This document shows positions 52,900 to 60,000 of a stretch of 60,000 nucleotides of DNA, piece by piece. Both the position numbers and the translations under genes were made by a program. Position 1 is the stretch's first letter. Each line of letters opens with the position of its first letter. Source of the DNA: Polytrichum commune (Eukaryota > Streptophyta > Polytrichopsida > Polytrichales > Polytrichaceae); contig OX485806.1 in NCBI GenBank assembly GCA_950295325.1, forward strand, positions 28,894,001-28,954,000. Direction: 5' to 3'. The notes under the pieces are model-generated. The model made no database searches, had not been told where the DNA came from, and worked only from the letters and a program-made list of their open reading frames with translations.

Positions 52900-54353
52900 C
52901 AAAAAGAAACTTTAGATCTTCAACTATGGTAGCTGAAATTGAAGTCCCATTTTCTAGGGAATTTGAGGGAAATTGAGCGTGGGAGGTTAGGGGTTGAGGG
53001 TGCAGTTTCATGAAGTGGAAATGGCATGTTGAAATCACCTTGGGACCCACATGTCCAAGTAGGCAATGCAAATGTTTGTAGAGGGTTCACAATTGAACAT
53101 GTAGCTTTCAACTTTGTAATACGCAACATAGTAGAAATTGGAAGGGGTGGGAGATTTGCTCATAATTGATATAAGGGCACATTTTCATGTTGCAACCATT
53201 CTAGTGGAGCAAAATAAAATCCGCCAATATACACAAGCATCTTCCATGTTGACCAAGCACTTCCATGTGGAGTAGGTGGGCCAAAGTGTATGATAGAGTA
53301 GATTTGCCTTGTTGTCCAACAAGCAACTTGGAATGTGACTGTACTCACACTTACCTATTTTTTAAAGTTAACTAGGATTTAAATATACTTGAATCTATGC
53401 ATGGCTTTTGGACAATTCCAACTGCCAACACGACGTACACTAGATCGCAACACTTCACAAATACGGTGGTTGGCAAGTTTACATGGAATACAAACATTTG
53501 AAGTTGTGGTTGTTTCATTGTTTCTTTCACTATTGTCCTCTTAGTTTTTTGTTCCCACAAGTGCACATCCTTTATTAATTTTGGACAAGTAGTTTTTCTA
53601 AATATACATAAATGTTACTTTATTACATTAGTGGACTTCAAAAATGAGTTTTTAGAAAAAAATAAAATAAATCCATACCATATTTAAAATTTTGGGCAAG
53701 ATTAGAATAAGTGGAATATGCCATGATGTGAAGAAAAACAAATGATGTAAAATAGGAACAATCTTGGGTCCACACCAATAGGTTCATGAAAATATGTATT
53801 TTTCGCTCAAAGGACAATCAATTTCTAGGTTTTCGGGATAGAAAGACGGACACATCCTCATCCTCAAACTTCAACTATCCTTACAATCGTGGCAACCACC
53901 AACTTTGCTTTCCCGGAGGAACTTAGCAAACATTTTCCATGCGAAGGAGCTCCAAAACTTTGTCATCTTACTTAATGCTTGTCATCGATTTCACCAACAT
54001 AATGGAAATGTGCCCCCAAAGTCACAAAATCCTTCTCATGCATCATTCACCGTCTTTTGCCACAATGAAAATATGAGTGAGGAGACGAGTCTCAATACCT
54101 TCGAACCCTAAAAAATAATCCCCAAAAGGGGCTCCAACCGAGTCCACACACAACGCGTTCAAAATCCCCACCCCAAAGTTACCTTAACAAGAGTGAGGAG
54201 GTGGATCTCTATGCCCTAAAACCCGAGAGGAGGTTTGCCTACACATGAATACAAAGAAAGGCATCCAACATAGTCCACTCATGGTGTGTTAAAATTCGAC
54301 CCTATGTCACCAACCCGTTACAACTCGGTAGAGTGCGGAGAGAAGCCTCCAAA
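52900..54353. other. No gene recognised
   Basis: AT-rich to neutral sequence with short frames on both strands, none with recognisable content. Confidence 0.4.
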
Positions 54354-54677
54354 CTACACTAAATAGGATATTTAATGTTTGATACACTAAATACGAACGC
54401 ATACACTAAATATCAATAGCCTTATGAAAGTAAGTAGCATTAAATGTAAACTCAAACACTAAATATCAACTATGGTAATATGTGCAAGTTACATGTTTGA
54501 ATTTGGAGTTAGTAAGGATATGAAAAAGAATGATATAATAAGGGAGGTGGCAATAGGGAAGGTAGTGGCACATTTATGTCTGACACTAATTATCAAGGAA
54601 TTGAGAATTAGTGTTGAGCACGGTAGGGTGTTAACAACACTAAATATAATCAAACACTAAAATCCTATTTAGTGTAG
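54354..54677. mobile_element. MITE related to the 'CACTAAATAT' family, copy 4
   Basis: Perfect 16-bp terminal inverted repeats CTACACTAAATAGGAT and ATCCTATTTAGTGTAG. The interior holds further ACTAAATAT words, possibly subterminal repeats, and a short frame without recognisable content. Confidence 0.65.
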
Positions 54678-54993
54678 TGTTTGGGGAGATTTTTGGACAT
54701 GATTAGTCAAAATCATAGTGTTTCCAAACCCAACCGGTTACATGTTGTGATCTTTTGGTCTTTTATTACCGAATTGAGGTACGTTCCATAGATTCTTCTA
54801 AAATACTCGGTAATTTTAACGAAGTCTCGAACTTCAACTGGTTATTTCTCAAACTCAACCGGTTCATTTGTAACTCGGGGCCGGTTCTCCCCATCCATTG
54901 CTCCCTCTCCCCCCTCCCAATCATGTTACCTTGATGCGAGTGAGGGGGTGGATTCTCGATGCCCTAAAACCCGATTACGAGGTTCCCCAATAA

Positions 54994-55495
54994 GGGCCAT
55001 TTCAAACATGAGTCAAGAGCCGTGACCATGTAATTGTGAGAGCCCAAAAGAAAGTGTCCACAAGCTGTCCCAAGACACCTCCGAAATCATGTAGTGTGGT
55101 CACGGACCCTTAGGTGTAAAGTGTGAAGTCATATGTGACCGGGCCCTCAACCATATGCTATTTCAATGACTTTCTTATTCATGCGGGTCCTCACACAAGA
55201 TAAAATAGAATAAATCAACGGTTGTGAGCGTTCGGAGTGTCACGGTCTCCCGGTTTTGTGTCAGGCCAACCTCCAAGAGGTGGTTTTTGAAAATAGTCCA
55301 AGTGACCATGAAACATGATCCATTAGATGCCATGTAGGAATCCATGTAGACTTTACGTCCATCTTGCATTCACATACTCTGTTGGTCCCTCAAGCGTAGT
55401 GTGAAGAGAACTTGGACCGGCTCCGCCTTCTCCACCAATGAGAGTGCTTGAAGTGGAATGGTCACGGGCTCCCAGTCTTGTGTGTGAAGTGGCCC
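54994..55495. mobile_element. PIF/Harbinger-like MITE, copy B (inverted relative to A)
   Basis: Flanked by TAA (54,991-54,993 and 55,496-55,498). The ends are GGGCCATTTCAAACATGAG and GTGTGTGAAGTGGCCC. The body is the reverse complement of the copy at 34,176-34,674. Confidence 0.8.
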
Positions 55496-55570
55496 TAAGA
55501 GAATCCACACGCATGGTGACAATGTGTTGGAATCCGGCCAACTCGTAAAACTTGGTAGAGTGTGGACTAA

Positions 55571-56073
55571 CGGCCACTCTACACACGAGATTAAGTGCCC
55601 TTGACCATTACACTTCAAGCACTCTCATTGGTGGAAAAGGCGGAGCCGGTCCAAGTTCGCTACTTCACACTACGCTTGAGGGACCAACCGAGTATGTGAA
55701 TGCAAGATGGATGTAAAGTCTACATGGATTCCTGCATGGCATCAAATGGATCATGTTTAATGGTCATTTGGACTATTTTCAAAAACTGCATCTTGGAGGC
55801 AGGTCTAACACAAAACCGGGAGACCATGACACTCCGAATGCTCACATCCATTGATTTATACTATTTTATCATGTGCGAGGAACTGTGTGAATAGACATTC
55901 ATTGAAATAGCATTTGGTTGAGGGCCCAGTCACATATGACTTCACACTACACTTGAGGGTGCGTGACCACACTACATGATTTTGGGGGTGTCTTGGGGAC
56001 GGCCTATGGAAACGGCCTTTTGGGCTCTCACAAGTTCATGGTCACGGCTCTTGGCTCGTGTGTGAAGTGGGCC
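55571..56073. mobile_element. PIF/Harbinger-like MITE, copy C
   Basis: Flanked by TAA (55,568-55,570 and 56,074-56,076). Ends are CGGCCACTCTACACACGAG and CTCGTGTGTGAAGTGGGCC. Same orientation as copy A and head-to-head with copy B about 75 bp away. Confidence 0.8.
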
Positions 56074-56499
56074 TAACTAAGTGGTAGAGTGTGGACTACA
56101 GTCTACCCTCTATAAATGTTAACCCTCAGGAGTGGATCAAAGTTAACATTTATAAAGGTGTTAACAATTAACAATTATAAAATTACTTTTTTTAGCAATA
56201 TACAAATCTTAACATTCATAAATATAAGCAATTGTGAAGAGTCCTTGTGAGAGAATACCATTCATAAAATTGCAAACTCAATCAAAACTTTATTCAATAT
56301 CAAGTTTACAAACGCATGGTGAGAGAGAGAGGAATGTAACTGGATGTGTAGTTTTTATCATCCATATTATGGTGGTATTTCATTCGTTAACATTTATAGA
56401 GTCAAATTTACAAAGAAGGGAGTACCATTTTGTTAACAGTTAACACGTTTAACATTTATAGTGTGCAATATGTGGGGAGTAGAAGAAAGTTAACATTTA

Positions 56500-56829
56500 G
56501 GGCCGGTTTACACTACGGTGGAGAAGTTCACCGGTCATGAAAAAAAGGGCGTTTCTCAATTGTGATTGGTCGAAAATGCAACTCTTGACCGGTGGGTGTT
56601 TACACTAGGTGAAGAAAACAATGGTGGTGAACTTTTCTCATGGATGATAAAATGACATGGCCGCCTACATGGTGGCACTTTTTGGAGTTGGGCTTCTCCG
56701 GCCTCAAGAGGCCAGACAAGAAACTCTTCCTCCGGAGAAGCCCAACCAATAAAAATTTAATTTTCAAAAACAGATCTGGACCGTAGATTTCAGATCCGGT
56801 TTTTTTTCAAAACCTAAGGTGTTGGCAAG

Positions 56830-56890
<61 letters not shown>

Positions 56891-57637
56891 TGTAGTAGCT
56901 CCTTAGCGATTTTTTTTTGTGCAATTTTTTTTTGCAATGGCTGGTTACTCACAATTTCAGTTTGGTAGTAGCCAAGATGAGGATGACCTCATTGGTATGC
57001 CATCATCATAATTGAAGCATTATGGTGATACATGATGGTTTTTTGTATCGCCATAGTTGGAACGATAAACTACTTCAAAACCATAAAGATCATAAGAGAG
57101 CACAAAATCTCTCTTCTTCGATTATCCATGATTGAAGATCAAAGATAAGAAGAGAGAAATTGATGAGGATGATTAAGAGGAGAGCATGTCTTAAATAATA
57201 CCAAAGAGTAGTGCTTTGTCCAATGTGTATGGGTTTTCCCCTTTTCATTCTTAAACACCCAAGGAGACATTTATTTCCTACATGGGCCAAACTTGACAAT
57301 TTGGCAATTTTCATTATCTTTTGAATAAAATTGAACATTATATTACACAATTCTTATGAACACAATTCTTGTTGAAATCTTTTGATACAATGTGAATGTA
57401 GAGAATTATGGTTTTTATCACCAAAAATCTTCACCATCAGGTCAACTTCTCCGGTGGACTTCTCCGCTAAACTTCTCCTCTAGGTGTTTAGACTTCAACC
57501 GGTCAAGACTCCTTAAGAAATATTTTATTGCCTCTAATTCTTCTCCGGCACATCCACCATTTGCCTCATATAACCATGTCTTGGCCAAGCATTCTTGACC
57601 GACCGGAGGCCTTCTCCACCGTAGTGTAAACCGGCCC
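56500..57637. mobile_element. PIF/Harbinger-like element, 1,138 bp, nested in the Emigrant-like MITE
   Basis: Ends GGGCCGGTTTACACTACGGT (continuing GGAGAAG) and the complement are perfect inverted repeats, flanked by TTA on both sides (56,497-56,499 and 57,638-57,640). It contains a (CT)n run at 56,831-56,888 and, just after it, a short start-like frame (MAGYSQFQFGSSQDEDDLIG) at 56,938 that could be the remnant of an encoded accessory protein. It is probably an internally deleted derivative of a larger element. Confidence 0.78.
56831..56888. repeat. (CT)n microsatellite
   Basis: About 29 tandem CT units inside the nested element, followed by T-rich runs. Confidence 0.95.
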
Positions 57638-57689
57638 TTAGAGAGGGTTAACACTTATAGGTGTAACATTTATAGAGGGTGGACTGTAA

Positions 57690-58730
57690 GTGTGGCGGAA
57701 TTATCGCAAAGTGGCTGGCTCGTCACTTGGGAAGCTCCCGAAAGGCTCCCAAACACACAATCACCACAAGTGGGTGGAGGAGCCACGTGTCAAGTGGTCC
57801 TCCACCATCGCCGCCCTCATAAACGAAGCAACTCCGCATCCGCGCCAGTTCTTACGGAGGTACCACCAACTCACGCTCTCCTCGCAGCGAGCAACCCCAA
57901 GGCCGCCCGCTTGCGCCATTGCAACAGAGCCGCTCCACCATCGCCACCGCCTCGCAGCCGCGCGTTCACATCCGCGCCCACCCACGGCTCGACTGCCGTG
58001 CTCGCAGAATCGCTGTGGAGTGTTGCGGCGGTGGCGCTGGGGGCGAATTGGGCAAGCTGCGATGGCGCAAGGGCTGTGTGAGGGGGGGCTAGGGTTTGTG
58101 GGGTTGGTAGGGTTCGCGGGGCTGGTGAGCGTGGTGGAGCTGCATCACGGCCCGCAACAGGCAACGGCGGGGAGGCAAGGGTTACGGCCGTCGTGTTCGA
58201 GGGTGTTGACGGCATCGGTAGTTTGCGCCGTGGAGGTTTCGGGGTGTGGTTCACCGGTGCAAGATGCCACATCTGCACCTCCTGCGAGGAGGGATTGCTA
58301 CAAGTTGGCACCGAGGACCCTTGCTTTGAAGACTAGGAGAGCGAGGAGGAGGGGCTCCGGGGGGAGGAACGACGAGGAAGGAGACGATGGAGGGATCTAT
58401 GATGGTGGGAGTGGGTTTGGGGGCGATGGGAGCTGGGGAGGGGGTGAGAATGGGAGAGGCGGGTGGGACTCGTGGGGCGAGAGCTGGAATGATGAGAGCA
58501 GCCGGAGGTGGAGTGAAGGAAGAGATGCACTTGCGCTTCTCTACCAGGCCGCATGTTGGATTTCCTTGTCGAAATGTGTACATTATGTGTTTGTGAAAGC
58601 GGTAGGGTGGGGCAGGGAGAGCGTGTCTGCGACTGCGAATGATGGTGCTCCGTTTGCTCAGTGTTCCTCGGTCTTCATGCGTAAGGAGCCGGTGTTCGTG
58701 CCTGCAGTGGTGGAGAAGATCATGTGCTGA
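57690..58730 (+). CDS. GC-rich reading frame with a Gly/Trp-rich segment; hypothetical protein
   Basis: A 346-codon open frame in the most GC-rich part of the window. I do not recognise it. The first 130 residues are rich in Arg, Pro, Ala and Ser without a clear domain. Residues about 210-270 are acidic and Gly-rich with Trp spacing (GGGENGRGGWDSWGESWN). A hydrophobic, Cys-containing helix (ALALLYQAACWISLSKCVHY) follows. Gly/Trp-rich linkers before a C-terminal hydrophobic segment occur in some plastid proteins of plants, but that is only a resemblance. High GC keeps other frames open on both strands, so the exact start, strand and any introns are unsure. The final 20 codons run into the tandem repeat. 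Confidence 0.4.
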   Translation: MWRNYRKVAGSSLGKLPKGSQTHNHHKWVEEPRVKWSSTIAALINEATPHPRQFLRRYHQLTLSSQRATPRPPACAIATEPLHHRHRLAAARSHPRPPTARLPCSQNRCGVLRRWRWGRIGQAAMAQGLCEGGLGFVGLVGFAGLVSVVELHHGPQQATAGRQGLRPSCSRVLTASVVCAVEVSGCGSPVQDATSAPPARRDCYKLAPRTLALKTRRARRRGSGGRNDEEGDDGGIYDGGSGFGGDGSWGGGENGRGGWDSWGESWNDESSRRWSEGRDALALLYQAACWISLSKCVHYVFVKAVGWGRESVSATANDGAPFAQCSSVFMRKEPVFVPAVVEKIMC

Positions 58731-59245
58731 GGCCTCGTGACATGTGAAGATGTGCCCCAAGTCCAGGTGACTGGAAGCATGCTGATGTAGTTTTCATGTG
58801 CCTGACAAAAAGGATTGGACAGGAATCACATGCTCGTGAGCTTGGAATTCGATGCAGAATGGCCCTCCTTGGTCTCCGTGTGCAAGGAGCCGGTGTTCGT
58901 GCCAGCAGTTGTGGAGAAGATCATGTGCCGAGGACTTGTGACGTGAAGATGTGTGGAGGGACATGTGATTGGAAGCATGCTGATGCAGTTGTCATTTGCC
59001 TGGCGAAAAGGATTGGACGAGAATTTCATGCTCGTGAGCTTGGAATTTGATGCAGAGGTGCTTTGGAGAAAGTGGTTGCGCCTGCACTCGTGAAGAAGAT
59101 CATGTGCTGAGGACATGTTGACACATGAAGATGTGTGCAGGGACTTGTGACGGGAAGCATGCCGATGCAGTGGTCATGTGCCTAGCAAAAAGGATTGATT
59201 GGATTTGCATGCTCGTGAGCTTGGAATTCGATGCAGGGGCGCCTT
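58670..59245. repeat. Tandem repeat, three units of about 180-200 bp
   Basis: Units begin near 58,723, 58,922 and 59,100 with CATGTGC(T/C)GAGG. Each contains GTGAAGATGTG, GGAAGCATGC(T/C)GATG, GTGCCTG-CAAAAAGGATTG and ATGCTCGTGAGCTTGGAATT. The unit edges overlap the last codons of the reading frame above, with a further partial match at about 58,685-58,722. The arrangement may encode a repeated segment or lie in a 3' UTR. Confidence 0.75.
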
Positions 59246-60000
59246 GGAGTCGAGGCTGGGGCTCTCAGCCGCTAATTGTAAATATAACCGCGGGTGAAAG
59301 TTCCGTGACCTGCATCTGGATGACGGGGAGCGTCTGCTTGATGCTTTGTAGAATAGTATGTGTGAAAGTGATAGAAGCATGATGATTGTTGAGCTTCAAG
59401 CAGACGGTCAGTAGCTCATAGCTACTGTGAAATGGGCCGTCGGGAAAAGATCTTTCCTGGGACATGACCACAGACTTGACGGTCCCTGTTTTTGATCTTG
59501 GCGACGCGGAACAGAGTATGCAATATGTACATAGACATTTTAGGGTCGAACAAATTGTAATCAGTTGTAATCTACTGCAGGGTAATTGCTGCCCAGTTAA
59601 TCGGCATCCCCGAAGTATTTATGGAATCTATTTTCTTGTCGTATGTGGTTTGCTCATAGAATAGATTGTGTTAATGCTGGGAAAGCTTGTGGTGTTCTAA
59701 TTATGGAGTCAACTTTCTACATCTCTTAGCTCTGGATAGTCTTTTTGAACACTGTTATATCGGTTCATGTGTTAAAGTGGCGATGCAGCGCACTTGGGAC
59801 ATATGTGTTTTCATTCTACTCAATGCCCATGCTTCATGTGAAGAATATTGTAGCTGGTGACTGTCGGTCTCTCTGGATAGAATGGATACAATTTCTAATG
59901 TAATGGTAACTCACAGCCAACCCACATATTCGCTGTATTAATATATGCAGGTGTGGACATCAGGGCATGCAGGCGCCTCTTTAAGTAGTTGCGTCAATCA
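59246..60000. other. Possible 3' region of the GC-rich gene; no feature recognised
   Basis: GC falls back toward the window average. Only short frames occur, none with recognisable content. Confidence 0.4.

Larger units (their letters stand above)
56099..57686. mobile_element. Emigrant/pogo-like MITE interrupted by a second element
   Basis: Terminal repeats CAGTCTACCCTCTATAAATG (left) and the complement of CAGTCCACCCTCTATAAATG (right) differ at one base and continue into GTTA. TA flanks both sides. The CAGT...CCTCTATAAAT end and TA duplication match the Emigrant/Lemi family of plant pogo-like elements. Without the insertion at 56,500-57,637 it would be about 447 bp. Confidence 0.78.

Noticed and set aside
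55175-55894. Similar small proteins in MITE copies B and C
   Set aside because: These are incidental frames of a non-autonomous transposon; frame and stop positions vary.
57871-58760. Minus-strand frames at 57,871-58,311 and 58,251-58,760 as the real gene
   Set aside because: They are Pro/Arg-rich complements of the GC-rich plus-strand frame and look like GC-driven shadows, though the strand is not fully certain.

Overview
The window looks like nuclear DNA of a green-lineage (streptophyte or green-algal) eukaryote. The genes are split by GT-AG introns of about 100 bp to 3 kb. (TTTAGGG)n telomere-type repeats occur inside introns. One gene is a plant-type monodehydroascorbate reductase, and the transposons are plant-like (Emigrant-type, hAT, PIF/Harbinger and Mutator MITEs, a 5S-rRNA-derived SINE). 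A Slo/BK-type K+ channel, which to my knowledge flowering plants lack, points to a streptophyte alga or another early-diverging green lineage. A charophyte such as Chara would fit, but the species is inference.

Layout. Positions 1-3,970 (minus) hold the first six exons of monodehydroascorbate reductase; the 3' part lies beyond the left edge. Positions 4,121-10,587 have no gene I can support, only repeats: a 0.7-kb repeat shared with 52 kb, two small MITEs of one family and a 130-bp-arm inverted repeat. Positions 10,588-13,317 (plus) are a complete six-exon METTL21-like methyltransferase of 268 aa. Positions 16,571-27,869 (plus) are 16 exons of a BK/Slo-type channel, from S1 to the C terminus (972 aa in one unbroken frame); exons before S1 are unresolved. 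Its introns carry a tandem duplication, telomeric repeats, a 5S-derived SINE and a 728-bp foldback element.

Positions 28.2-30.5 kb hold a dead Tc1/IS630-like transposase. Positions 32,177-40,477 (minus) are the last six exons of a TPR-repeat protein, with a Stowaway-like, a PIF-like and a hAT element in its introns. A 5'-truncated non-LTR retrotransposon with a 13-bp target-site duplication occupies 41,580-43,927. A GC-rich minus-strand exon at 48,243-48,875 may be the start of the TPR gene. From 50 to 57.7 kb the sequence is mostly MITEs, including one nested pair that can be dated relative to each other. A GC-rich plus-strand reading frame (57,690-58,730), followed by a three-unit tandem repeat, closes the window.

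The genes do not form a pathway: ascorbate recycling, protein methylation, K+ conductance and a TPR scaffold are unrelated neighbours. Exon joins were worked out by hand from splice sites, phase and family conservation; all four multi-exon models keep phase throughout. Transcript data were not available.
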